NCBI GenBank assembly: GCA_016214035.1
Contig: JACRPF010000006.1
Location: forward strand, 1-64,000
Direction of reading: 5' to 3'
Length of the DNA stretch: 64,000 nucleotides
Source: Spirochaetota bacterium
GTDB taxonomy: Bacteria; Spirochaetota; Brachyspiria; Brachyspirales; JACRPF01
Positions 32,410 to 40,984 of the stretch are shown here, piece by piece; position 1 is the first letter of the stretch; the number at the start of each line of letters is the position of its first letter. Below the pieces are notes generated by a model. The model had not been told where the DNA came from, made no database searches, and saw only the letters and a program-made list of their open reading frames with translations. The translations under genes and the position numbers were made by a program.

Positions 32410-33945
32410 ATGAAACGCCCGAACATCCTGCTCATCACCAGCGACCAGCAGCATTGGAACACGCTCGGCTGCATGAACCCGGAGATACAGACACCGGCGC
32501 TTGACCGCCTCGCGTCGGAAGGTGTGCTCTTCACACGGGCCTACTGCCCCAACCCCACCTGCACGCCCACGCGCGCGTCCATCATCACCGGCCAGTATCC
32601 GAGCCAGCACGGAGCATGGAGTCTCGGCACCAAGCTTCCCGAGACCGCACACACAGTCGGTGAAGACTTTCAGAAAAACGGATACCGCACCGCGCTTATC
32701 GGCAAGGCGCACTTCCAGCAGCTTTTGAACACCGGCGCGTATCCGTCGATCGAGTCCAATCCATTGCAGCAGGACCTTGCGTTCTGGAAGGATTTCACCG
32801 GACCGTTCTACGGATTCGAACACATCGAACTTCTTCGCAATCACACCGACGAGTATCATGCCGGACAGCATTACGGTCTCTGGATGGAGTCGAAAGGGCT
32901 CAAGAACTGGCGCGATTATTTCCAGGTCTTCGGCGAAAAACGGCGGGACAGCCACATCCGGCCGGGCGACAAACCGGGCCGCGGCTCGTGGACACTTCCC
33001 GAGGAATACCATTATAATGCGTTCATAGCCGAACGCACGAACGCGATGATGGATAAATACAAGAAAAACGATGAAAACTTTTTTCTCTGGGCAAGTTTCC
33101 CCGACCCGCATCCGCCGTACATCGTTCCCGAACCATGGGCGTCGATGTACGACCCGAAAAAGATAACAACACCCAGGGTATACTCCGGCGAGCACGATAA
33201 CAATCCGCCGCATCATAAACTTACCCAGACGCCAAAACCCGATTTCAGTCCCTGGCAGGAAAAGGACGGCAACGGAATGCACGGAATGCACTCGCACCTT
33301 CATGATCAGGATAGTCTTGCCCGCGACATCGCGCTTTACTACGGCATGGTGAGCTTCACGGACAAGTACGTGGGTGTCATACTCGACAAACTCGCTTCAC
33401 TCGGCCTTGCCGATAACACCATCGTCGTGTTCACCACCGATCATGGACATTTCTTCGGACATCACGGACTCACCGCGAAGGGTCCGTTCCACTACGAGGA
33501 CATGATAAAGGTCCCGTTCATCACGCGCTATCCGGGACATATTCCAGCGGGAAAGAGAAGCGCAGCGCTGCAGTCGCTGGTTGATCTTCCGGAGACATTT
33601 CTCGACTACACGGATATATCCATTCCGCGGACGATGACCGGCGTGAGCCAGAAAGCGGTCTGGAACGGTGATGCATCTCAGGCACGCGACCATATCATCG
33701 TGGAAAATCATCATCAGCCGACCACGATACACGTCAAGACATACGTCAACGAACGCCATAAACTGACCGTGTATTACAACCAGCCATATGGAGAATTATA
33801 CGATCTTGTAAACGACCCTGACGAAGTGAACAATCTCTGGGACGACGAGACTTCACAGGGATTGAAAAAGGACCTGCTGCTCAACATGCTTCATGCCGAG
33901 ATGGGAAAGGAACCGATGTGGATGCCGCGCGTATACGGGGCATAA
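32410..33945 (+). CDS. Sulfatase (formylglycine-dependent, Cys type)
   Basis: A 511-residue type I sulfatase of the alkaline-phosphatase superfamily; it hydrolyses sulfate esters, probably on a carbohydrate. Seen: PNILLITSDQQHWNTLG with the metal-binding Asp pair, the modification site C-T-P-T-R (residues 51-55) whose Cys is converted to formylglycine, TGQYPSQHG, and the later metal motif VVFTTDHGHFFGHHG. The Cys needs a formylglycine-generating or anaerobic maturation enzyme, not present in this window. No signal peptide is visible, so it may act inside the cell on imported oligosaccharides. CGGAG lies five bases before the ATG at 32410. Confidence 0.93.
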   Translation: MKRPNILLITSDQQHWNTLGCMNPEIQTPALDRLASEGVLFTRAYCPNPTCTPTRASIITGQYPSQHGAWSLGTKLPETAHTVGEDFQKNGYRTALIGKAHFQQLLNTGAYPSIESNPLQQDLAFWKDFTGPFYGFEHIELLRNHTDEYHAGQHYGLWMESKGLKNWRDYFQVFGEKRRDSHIRPGDKPGRGSWTLPEEYHYNAFIAERTNAMMDKYKKNDENFFLWASFPDPHPPYIVPEPWASMYDPKKITTPRVYSGEHDNNPPHHKLTQTPKPDFSPWQEKDGNGMHGMHSHLHDQDSLARDIALYYGMVSFTDKYVGVILDKLASLGLADNTIVVFTTDHGHFFGHHGLTAKGPFHYEDMIKVPFITRYPGHIPAGKRSAALQSLVDLPETFLDYTDISIPRTMTGVSQKAVWNGDASQARDHIIVENHHQPTTIHVKTYVNERHKLTVYYNQPYGELYDLVNDPDEVNNLWDDETSQGLKKDLLLNMLHAEMGKEPMWMPRVYGA

Positions 33946-33997
33946 GTCCTTCGTTTCGAATGACAACTCCCCGCGATTACTGTCTACGCAGTTAACT

Positions 33998-35188
33998 TCA
34001 GCGGTTTTCGCGTATCAGATTCGCGTAATCTTCCAGTGTCGCATATTTTCCGCTGAACAGATCCGGCTCAAATGCCCAGATGATACCGGCCATATCATTC
34101 TCGCGCATGCGCTGGAACGACAATTCCATTGCCGCCCTGTCGCCCCTGCCGGTATTCTCGCCCCAAACGCCGAGCCTGTTGGGATTACGTTTCGCGAACA
34201 TGGAGAGTTGTTTCAGCGGCGACCACGCATTGGGATTATCGGACGCGTCGTTGTAATACGGACTTTTCGCATCGACCCAGGTGCAGTAGACGATGAGATC
34301 CGGGTCACCGACGCCCGCAATAAACCGCTCGAAATCGTGTCCCATCTGCACTTTGCGGTTGCGTTCGGGGATACTCGTTCCGTTCAGATCGGTGGCGACA
34401 GCGCTGTCAAGTTCGCCCCTTGCGAGCGCGCTTGACGGATACAGCATGCAGAGTTTTCCCTTGAAATATTTCCGCGTCGTCATTATCTGCCAGTCATGCC
34501 AGTTCTTCTGCGCGTCGAGATACCAGTTCACGAAAGCGCGCGCCTTCGCATGATCACCCGATGATGTCCCCGGTATCCAGCCCGGCACGGGACACGGCGG
34601 AATACCGTCTGCAAGTCCGGCAGATTTACCCTGCGCGATGTCGTCGAACGCCCAGTAGGTGTTACTCTGTTTTTTAATAGCCGGAGGAAAGTTCAGTTCG
34701 CCGTAGTATCCCCAGCCGAGCCGCACCCATTTGAAATCGGTGCCGAGTTCATCGAAGACCGCCTTGAGCCATAACTCCTCGCGCGCGCGAACCTCCCGGT
34801 TGAACACCGCATTATACGATTCCGCGCCGATCTTTTCGGGAACATAGGCGTCGCCGTACTGATTCACATACCGCGCATGCGCAATTTCACCGAGCCACTT
34901 CGGCGCATACTGAAAACCGAAGTCGAGCATCGGCTCAATGCCGTACTTCCGGAACGCCGCAATTTTCTCTTTCACGGATGCCAGATATGCCTTGTCGATC
35001 TCCCCGCGTTTCGGTTCACCGCGATTCCACCCGACATTGATGACCGCTACAAGCAGCCCCGCCGCAGATGTTTTTGCAGCATTCGATACATCCATCTGAC
35101 ATGCGCCGTACCATCGCGCCGGCTGTTCAGCGGAAACCAGAGACTGCATCATCAACATCCCGAACACTATCGCTATTATCTGCTTCAT
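33998..35188 (-). CDS. Exported glycoside-hydrolase-like TIM-barrel protein (paralogue A)
   Basis: A 396-residue protein with signal peptide (IIAIVFGMLMMQSLVSA). The N-terminal part (INVGWNRGEPKRGEIDKAYLASVKEKIAAFRKYGIEPMLDFGFQYAPKWL) matches the beta-alpha pattern of clan GH-A enzymes such as GH42 galactosidases. Candidate acid/base is Glu164 in LGWGYYGELNFP and candidate nucleophile Glu344 in GVWGENTG. It is homologous to the proteins at 35981 and 38299 but to no family I can name. Last gene of the regulator/GH/SGNH operon, 10 bp after the SGNH gene. The substrate is unknown. Confidence 0.75.
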   Translation of the reverse strand: MKQIIAIVFGMLMMQSLVSAEQPARWYGACQMDVSNAAKTSAAGLLVAVINVGWNRGEPKRGEIDKAYLASVKEKIAAFRKYGIEPMLDFGFQYAPKWLGEIAHARYVNQYGDAYVPEKIGAESYNAVFNREVRAREELWLKAVFDELGTDFKWVRLGWGYYGELNFPPAIKKQSNTYWAFDDIAQGKSAGLADGIPPCPVPGWIPGTSSGDHAKARAFVNWYLDAQKNWHDWQIMTTRKYFKGKLCMLYPSSALARGELDSAVATDLNGTSIPERNRKVQMGHDFERFIAGVGDPDLIVYCTWVDAKSPYYNDASDNPNAWSPLKQLSMFAKRNPNRLGVWGENTGRGDRAAMELSFQRMRENDMAGIIWAFEPDLFSGKYATLEDYANLIRENR

Positions 35189-35198
35189 GGCATATTCC

Positions 35199-35960
35199 TT
35201 AGTGATTCAATAGGCGAAACAAGACCGCCGGATATGTTTCACCGTCGACAGCACCCGCACCTTTCGCCCCGGCGCCGAAGGTAAGACTGTCGCCGAGACA
35301 GACGACGGTATCGCCTTTTTTCACCAATTCCCTGACAACGGCAAAAGCCGATTCCGCCACGGCCCTATATCCCTCCGGTGTGTAATGAACGCCATCGGGC
35401 GCTTTCAGATTCGCCTTGTTCTTGAGAAGGGATGACGCACCCTCGCTCGGTTCGCCGCGGCTGACAAATATCGCGTTGAGATCCACAAGCTTCAGCAATT
35501 GCTCCGCGGCAATCGACTTGATCACGTCATTGTATCGTTTGACCTTGGCGTTGGGCGGATCGTTCTCAAAATATTCCTTTTTATGCCGCGCAAGTACATA
35601 CGACTCGATAACCGGCGTAATGGTCATGAGTACCGGCGTTATTCCCGCGGCACGGGCGCGCGCTATCATCGCGGAAAGATTCTCGCGATACTTTTCCACC
35701 GGCACCGAGTTCATCGAATTGACCGCGTCGTTCATACCAAAGTACAGTACGACTACCGATGGATGAATACCGACAACGTCTTTATCGAACCGCGCGAGTC
35801 CCTGCGTCGTGTTATTGCCGCCGATACCTTTGTTGATGACTTTCACTGAGATCTGTTTTCCTCCGTTTGAAGTCTGATCGTTTGATAGAGCCATCGGTGA
35901 TCCCCCCCGCACTACACTGGTAAAAAGCCCTGTCAATACCATGAACACGATTATCCGCAC
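35199..35960 (-). CDS. SGNH/GDSL hydrolase with circularly permuted blocks
   Basis: A 253-residue exported esterase-like protein. All SGNH blocks are present but in a rotated order. After a signal peptide comes block II (VINKGIGGNNT, residues 41-51), block III (VLYFGMND, about 71-78) and block V (APDGVHYTPEGY with Asp189 and His192). Block I with the nucleophile Ser225 (VVCLGDSLTFGAG) is at the C-terminus, followed by GETYPAVLFRLLNH and the stop. In ordinary members block I is N-terminal and its GETYP..LL segment leads into block II. The GTG start at 35960 has AAGGAGG six bases upstream. It probably removes acyl groups from a glycan handled by the flanking GH-like proteins. Confidence 0.85.
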   Translation of the reverse strand: MRIIVFMVLTGLFTSVVRGGSPMALSNDQTSNGGKQISVKVINKGIGGNNTTQGLARFDKDVVGIHPSVVVLYFGMNDAVNSMNSVPVEKYRENLSAMIARARAAGITPVLMTITPVIESYVLARHKKEYFENDPPNAKVKRYNDVIKSIAAEQLLKLVDLNAIFVSRGEPSEGASSLLKNKANLKAPDGVHYTPEGYRAVAESAFAVVRELVKKGDTVVCLGDSLTFGAGAKGAGAVDGETYPAVLFRLLNH

Positions 35961-35980
35961 CGTAATCCTCCTTCGTCCGG

Positions 35981-37222
35981 CTATCGCTGTTCCGCGATGT
36001 GCCGTTTATAATCTTCGATGGTAGCGTACCGGCGATCCTTGTCGTGAAGCTGAAAATCGAACGCCCACATAAAGAATGAAAGGCCGTAAGCACGCACGCG
36101 TTCGAATGATAAACGCATACCCGCTACATCGTCGTTGCCGTCGTTCTCACCGCCTATGCTCAGCGGCGGCCGGTGTCGCGCCGCACACGATGAAATAAAA
36201 TGAATGGGGCTCCATGCGGCGGGGTCGTCTCCCGCGTCGTCCACCATGTTGTTCGTCGCGGGCCACGGAGAATTCGCGTTCACGCAGGTGCCGCAGACGA
36301 TTACCTTGTCATCCTGTATCGACGCTATGAAACGCGCAACATCATAACCCTTATGCGTCTGTTCGTAGCGTTCGGCGAAACTCGATCCGTCAAGATCGTC
36401 CGCCACCGCTTCAGCGATCTGTCCGGGACGAATGCCCCAGTTCGCATACAGCGCGATGAGATACCCGGCATATGACTTTCTGAGCGTGGTAATCTGAAAC
36501 TGCTGATACTGCGCCAGCGAATCAAGATACCATTCGATGAACTGTGCCGCATTCGTATGTCTTCCGCTCGGGGTTCCCGGCAGCCAGCCCGATACAGGAC
36601 ACGTCTTCACACCTGCGGCAAGCCCCGGCGCTTTTCCCTGTGCAATATCGTCAAATCCCCAGTAGCAGTTTTTCTTACCATTATAACCTTTCCATGCGTA
36701 ATGAAGTTCGGAGTAATGTCCCCAGCCGATACGGACTCCGTAGAAGTTCGTACCGAGATCGGAAAAGACACGCGCCGCATACAGCGCCTGAATGTCGCGA
36801 ACCGTCTGATTGAATACACCGTTCACCGCATTTAGCCCCGGCTTGTTCGTGATGACAAACGCATCGCCGTACTGATTGACAAACCGGCTGTGAGGGATAT
36901 CGAATATCCATGCCGGCGGGACATGCATACCGAGGTCGAGGACAACGCGCATGCCGATGTCGGTAAAAACTTTTATCCGCGAGCGGACTTCGTTGACATA
37001 CGCCTCATCAACACGACCTTTCTGCGGCATGTAGCGTCCCCATGAAAGCCCCACGGTTGCCAGCCGCACGCCGGCGCGATAATCCTCAGCGGCCAGTTTC
37101 GTATCGCTTATCAGCGTTCCGTAGAGTATTTCCGTAGCCGACGCATACGACGGCACACACACAAACAAAGCGGTTACAATCACCACCACCGCAAGGCCGT
37201 GTCCACGCAAAGCCGATATCAT
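35981..37222 (-). CDS. Exported glycoside-hydrolase-like TIM-barrel protein (paralogue B)
   Basis: A 413-residue protein with signal peptide (LAVVVIVTALFVCVPSYASA). It aligns along its length with paralogue A: VGLSWGRYMPQKGRVDEAYVNEVRSRI, FVNQYGDAFV, candidate acid/base Glu172 in IGWGHYSELHY, CYWGFDDIAQGKAPGLAAG, and candidate nucleophile Glu359 in LSIGGENDG. Both Glu positions fit clan GH-A spacing. The ATG at 37222 overlaps the stop of the upstream regulator by 4 bp (ATGA), so it is translationally coupled to it. It lies 20 bp before the SGNH gene. Likely an exo- or endo-glycosidase of unknown specificity. Confidence 0.75.
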   Translation of the reverse strand: MISALRGHGLAVVVIVTALFVCVPSYASATEILYGTLISDTKLAAEDYRAGVRLATVGLSWGRYMPQKGRVDEAYVNEVRSRIKVFTDIGMRVVLDLGMHVPPAWIFDIPHSRFVNQYGDAFVITNKPGLNAVNGVFNQTVRDIQALYAARVFSDLGTNFYGVRIGWGHYSELHYAWKGYNGKKNCYWGFDDIAQGKAPGLAAGVKTCPVSGWLPGTPSGRHTNAAQFIEWYLDSLAQYQQFQITTLRKSYAGYLIALYANWGIRPGQIAEAVADDLDGSSFAERYEQTHKGYDVARFIASIQDDKVIVCGTCVNANSPWPATNNMVDDAGDDPAAWSPIHFISSCAARHRPPLSIGGENDGNDDVAGMRLSFERVRAYGLSFFMWAFDFQLHDKDRRYATIEDYKRHIAEQR

Positions 37223-38250
37223 CTCGTTGACTCCCGCGCGATGATACTGCCGGCAACGCGTACCGATTTCACCGTTTTCCCGGCGATAATATCCATAAGC
37301 AGTTGTGCTGCGTTCATACCGAGCGTTTCGGGAAAAATATCCACCGCAGTAAGCGATGGGCTCGTGCAGATTGTTGTCGGGGCATTGTTGCAGCATATCA
37401 CCGCAATGTCATCGGGCACGCGCAGACACGATTCACGGATTGCGGCAATTGCCCCCACGCCGAGATGATCATCACAGGCAATAATAGCGTCGGGTTTGTT
37501 ACGCAGTAGACGTAGTGCATGCTGTTTCCCTTCATCGACGGTGAAGTTGCTGTATGAGACATCAAATGCTCCGTTTATCCCCGCCCGCTCCAGTCCTTTT
37601 CGTACGCCGCGTTCGCGATCCATACTAACCGTCAGATGATTCGGGCCGTTCGCCATGGCAATATTCTTTGCGCCGCGTTCAATACAATATGCGGCCATGC
37701 TTTCTCCGACGGCGACATTATCGTTGTCGGCAAAGACAACGGTATCGTCATCCGGATTCCCGATTACGACGAACGGGATACCGCGTTCACGCAGGAGCGA
37801 AATACGTATGTCGTTCGTGCGCGGATTCTTGAGAATAACACCCTGAACCGTTTCATCGGAACAATATCCCGTTTCATTTTCGTTAAATATCAGACATGTC
37901 GCACTACCGCCGGCAATTACCTTTTTAACACCGCGAACGACATTTGAAAAAAAATAAGCATCCGTTCCGCTGTTCTCATCGCCAATCACGAGACCAATCG
38001 CGATGCGCTTCTCGTGTTTTCCCTCATTAACGAATGTTCCTTTGCCCGGAATGCGCGTGAGAATGCCGTCGCGCACCAGATCACCCACCGCCTGCCGAAC
38101 GGTTATCGTGCTCACGTCATAGGTCCGGCACAGATCGCGTTCCGTCGGTATCTGCCCGTCCTCGGCAAGCTTGCCCGATGCGATTTTTGTACGCAGATCC
38201 TCACGGACTCTTGCGTATAATGTCTTTTCTTTACGCGACGTCTTATTCAT
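37219..38250 (-). CDS. GntR-type winged helix/LacI-type effector regulator
   Basis: A 343-residue regulator built like AraR: an N-terminal GntR winged helix (LYARVREDLRTKIASGKLAEDGQIPTERDLCRTYDVSTITVRQAVGDLVRDGILTRIPGKGTFV) joined to a periplasmic-binding-protein-like sugar-sensing domain (IAIGLVIGDENSGTDAYFFSNVVRGV to the C-terminus, with GVILKNPRTND and PDAIIACDDHLGVGAIAAIRE). It heads an operon with two GH-like genes and the SGNH hydrolase and should repress it until a sugar is present. A 20-bp perfect palindrome covers its -10 box and start codon, which indicates autoregulation. It lacks a ribosome site. Confidence 0.92.
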   Translation of the reverse strand: MNKTSRKEKTLYARVREDLRTKIASGKLAEDGQIPTERDLCRTYDVSTITVRQAVGDLVRDGILTRIPGKGTFVNEGKHEKRIAIGLVIGDENSGTDAYFFSNVVRGVKKVIAGGSATCLIFNENETGYCSDETVQGVILKNPRTNDIRISLLRERGIPFVVIGNPDDDTVVFADNDNVAVGESMAAYCIERGAKNIAMANGPNHLTVSMDRERGVRKGLERAGINGAFDVSYSNFTVDEGKQHALRLLRNKPDAIIACDDHLGVGAIAAIRESCLRVPDDIAVICCNNAPTTICTSPSLTAVDIFPETLGMNAAQLLMDIIAGKTVKSVRVAGSIIARESTR

Positions 38251-38267
38251 TATAATATATTATAATG
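38248..38267. promoter_or_regulatory. Perfect 20-bp palindromic operator over -10 box and start codon
   Basis: CATTATAATATATTATAATG reads the same on both strands. Its left end is the start codon of the regulator and its interior is the -10 box. A further half-site TATAATG is at 38272-38278. A dimeric GntR-type protein bound here would block RNA polymerase completely. Confidence 0.7.
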
Positions 38268-38287
38268 TTAGTATAATGAATTGTCAA
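38259..38287 (-). promoter_or_regulatory. Full-consensus promoter of the regulator operon; leaderless
   Basis: On the minus strand TTGACA (38287-38282), 17 bp, TATAAT (38264-38259): a perfect sigma-70 consensus. The ATG at 38250 is eight bases beyond the -10 box, so the transcript should begin at or within two bases of the start codon. Confidence 0.8.
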
Positions 38288-38298
38288 GCGTAAAGACA

Positions 38299-39888
38299 CT
38301 ATTTTAGTGCGGTATTTGTGCCCGGGGCCGGAATCGGAATATATCCGCTTATCGGCGTCCATGCATCCGCATCCGGTGTGATCCTGAATACCGTGTTGCT
38401 CCCCTCGGGCGGAATCACCACAAGTTTATGCGGTACGCCGTAGGGCGATGCGAGAAGCCCGTTGGTGTGTCCGTAGATGATGTCGGCCGGCTTCCATTCA
38501 CCATCACCAACGCGATATGAGACGGTTATTCCGATTATCTGAAATTGATTTTCCCTCAGCACATATTCGATCATTACATTCGTCGTGGCTGTCCATGATG
38601 CCGTCAGCGAGAACGCTTCACGCGCATTGTTCGACAGTATTTCCCTGAAGCATGCAGTGACCGCGCCGATACCCTCGCGCAACTGCACCATGTTCGTCGT
38701 ATACGGATACGAAAGAGCGGTTATTCTGTTCGTTATGAATTCCTCCGCGACGATACGCGCGTCACCGCCCGCATACACCGCCGCCACCGGAAATCCATAC
38801 GCCCGGATATCGGCGGCTGCGTCGGCAACAACCGCGTTAGCCGATCCGCGGACAGCTCCGTTCGTAAAACAAACAGGCGCTTCAATAACGGCCATCAGCG
38901 CATTGCTTCGGAGAACGGCAAGACAGCGCGACGCCGTTCGTCCGGACTGCATGAGTCCGTTCTGTTCAACAGCACTGCTTCCGCTCAGATTGTTTTTCAT
39001 CGCGCCCGTAATGTCGTTGGCCGTGAGCAGAAATGAAGAAGTGCTGAATGGAACGACAATGCTCCCGCTGAAATATCGCCGTATCACCGTGTATTGCCAG
39101 ACAACCGTATCCGCCAGCATGCCGCTGTACCACTCATGGAAATCACGAGCCTTCACATTATTGCTGCTTGCATTACCCGGAAAAAAGATGACCTCGTCGA
39201 ATGATGAAAGCCTGTCACCCCATGACACGTTCACCGCATCGATATCACCGCCGTATTTCCGTTCCATCGCCTTCATAAAGCCGAGCTTGCCGGAAAAATC
39301 ATACGCCCAATATGAATTCGCATGGCGGTTGTATAACGGACCGGGAAATGACGGCTCGCCATGCACACCTGCGCTCACTGCGACAGATTCAATTACATTG
39401 CTGCATGCACTCAAATCGGCAAACAGATTTGAAATCGTAGAAGCGACCGCAGCGCGGACTTCGTCGTTGAAAACGATATTAACCAGATTGCTGCCGGACG
39501 CCGCGGGTGCCCGATAGACATCACCATATTGATTGATAAACCGCGCATGACGAAGTTCGGCTGCCCATTTCGGCGGATAATGCCACCCGAGCCGCAGTTG
39601 AACACGCATCGAGTTTAAATCCGCACGCATGATATTTGAGATTATCCCGGATATGTAGGCACGGCTGTATTTACCGCGGGCCGGTTCATATCGCTCCCAT
39701 TGTACCGGCATTTCCAGATATGTCAGCCCTGTATTTGCCGGCACGGCCGCATTACTGCTCTCAATGGGCGGGCACTGCATGCCAATCCGGTATCGAAATT
39801 GTTCCTGCTCGCCGGATACTGGCGCCGCCAGACATGCCGCCGCCATGACCAATGCAGCAGAAAACAATAACGCCGCTTTATTTCGCAT
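38299..39888 (-). CDS. Exported glycoside-hydrolase-like protein with C-terminal beta domain (paralogue C)
   Basis: A 529-residue protein with signal peptide (ALLFSAALVMAAACLAAP). Residues about 30-380 align with paralogues A and B (PVQWERYEPARGKYSRAYISGIIS, HARFINQYGDVYRAPAASG, NSYWAYDF). The candidate acid/base Glu178 is kept in GVHGEPSFP, but where A and B have the nucleophile (GEN) this protein reads VYAGGDAR with no Glu. It also carries an extra C-terminal beta-sandwich (about 440-529). It may be a catalytically altered enzyme or a binding protein. Start lies six bases after a TACGAT box with no ribosome site. Its transcript would read into the regulator promoter. Confidence 0.7.
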   Translation of the reverse strand: MRNKAALLFSAALVMAAACLAAPVSGEQEQFRYRIGMQCPPIESSNAAVPANTGLTYLEMPVQWERYEPARGKYSRAYISGIISNIMRADLNSMRVQLRLGWHYPPKWAAELRHARFINQYGDVYRAPAASGSNLVNIVFNDEVRAAVASTISNLFADLSACSNVIESVAVSAGVHGEPSFPGPLYNRHANSYWAYDFSGKLGFMKAMERKYGGDIDAVNVSWGDRLSSFDEVIFFPGNASSNNVKARDFHEWYSGMLADTVVWQYTVIRRYFSGSIVVPFSTSSFLLTANDITGAMKNNLSGSSAVEQNGLMQSGRTASRCLAVLRSNALMAVIEAPVCFTNGAVRGSANAVVADAAADIRAYGFPVAAVYAGGDARIVAEEFITNRITALSYPYTTNMVQLREGIGAVTACFREILSNNAREAFSLTASWTATTNVMIEYVLRENQFQIIGITVSYRVGDGEWKPADIIYGHTNGLLASPYGVPHKLVVIPPEGSNTVFRITPDADAWTPISGYIPIPAPGTNTALK

Positions 39889-39894
39889 GCATGC

Positions 39895-39922
39895 ATCGTA
39901 ACAAACGGATATGATTTTGCAA
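39895..39922 (-). promoter_or_regulatory. Promoter of paralogue C gene; leaderless arrangement
   Basis: On the minus strand TTGCAA (39922-39917), 16 bp, TACGAT (39900-39895), then six bases to the ATG at 39888. Confidence 0.5.
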
Positions 39923-39956
39923 GCTATCCGGGCTATACAATAAACCCCGCGCTATG

Positions 39957-39984
39957 TTGCAATCAATATTTTTCGGCATATACT
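39957..39984 (+). promoter_or_regulatory. Promoter of the formate/nitrite channel gene
   Basis: TTGCAA (39957-39962), 16 bp, TATACT (39979-39984); AAGGAG then ATG at 40011. Confidence 0.55.
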
Positions 39985-40010
39985 GACCGCATATCGTCAA
40001 GGAGATGCGC

Positions 40011-40844
40011 ATGCCGAAACAAAAACCGACATCCCCCGATTACGATCCGAAGCACACCGTAAAGGAAGTACAGCAGGCGATATCGAAACTCGGCATAAAA
40101 AAAGCGAATACGCACGGCTGGCAGCTCTTCCTCCTGGGCGTACTTGCCGGCATCTATATCAGTTTCGGCGGCCACGCATATCTCGTCACACTCGAGCAGG
40201 GCATGGGCCGCATCATCGGCGGAGCGGTCTTCAGCGTGGGCCTCGTGCTCATCACGATTGCCGGAGCTGAACTTTTCACCGGCAATGTCACCATGGTTGT
40301 CGGAACGATTACGCGGCTCTATTCCTTCAGAAAAATGCTCAGGAGCTGGGCAATCGTGTATCTGGGCAACTTCATCGGCTCGTATCTCTTCGCCATGCTC
40401 CTCTGGAATTCGGGAGTTTTCGGCGGGCATGGGAATCTCAATAAACTCGGTGAACTGGCGGTGTCCGTCGCGAACGCGAAAATGGCAATCCCCTTCTGGC
40501 AGGCGTTCATACGCGGGATATTCTGCAACATCCTCGTGCTGCTCGCTATAATCCTTTCCTATTTTTCCAAGGATGTCATTTCGAAGATATTCTGCTGCGT
40601 GCTGCCTATCATGGTGTTCGTGGCGTCCGGTTTTGAGCACTGTGTCGCCAATATGTATTTAATCCCGGCGGGACTTTTCGCGCAGGATATTCCGATCATT
40701 GACCAGTATGTCATGTGGAAAAACCTTGTGCCGGTTACGCTCGGGAACATTGTGGGCGGTATATTCATCCTTGTAGTCCACCCCAACCGTATACGGCAGA
40801 TAGTCACGCTGTTCGGGAACAGGAATGCGTCAAAACCGGTATGA
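40011..40844 (+). CDS. Formate/nitrite transporter family channel
   Basis: A 277-residue inner-membrane channel of the FocA/NirC/HSC family with six expected helices. Seen: LFLLGVLAGIYISFGGHAYLVT (first family signature region), AGAELFTGNVTMVVG (the conserved GAELFTGN motif), YLGNFIGSY and IMVFVASGFEHCVANMYLIPAGL (the second signature with the central His). These channels form pentamers and pass formate, nitrite or hydrosulfide. The substrate cannot be told from position. ATG 40011 is chosen because AAGGAG is six bases upstream, whereas ATG 40005 abuts it. It appears to be transcribed alone. Confidence 0.92.
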   Translation: MPKQKPTSPDYDPKHTVKEVQQAISKLGIKKANTHGWQLFLLGVLAGIYISFGGHAYLVTLEQGMGRIIGGAVFSVGLVLITIAGAELFTGNVTMVVGTITRLYSFRKMLRSWAIVYLGNFIGSYLFAMLLWNSGVFGGHGNLNKLGELAVSVANAKMAIPFWQAFIRGIFCNILVLLAIILSYFSKDVISKIFCCVLPIMVFVASGFEHCVANMYLIPAGLFAQDIPIIDQYVMWKNLVPVTLGNIVGGIFILVVHPNRIRQIVTLFGNRNASKPV

Positions 40845-40984
40845 CAAGATACCATCATCACCGGGGGCATTTTGTGATAATTTCATGCGCCGGACGCTTA
40901 TTTTATGCATATCGCGGACCGATAATATAAAAGCATATCGCTGCGCTCGCTGTGAAGCAAGCAGTGAAGCTACTGGAGTTCGTC

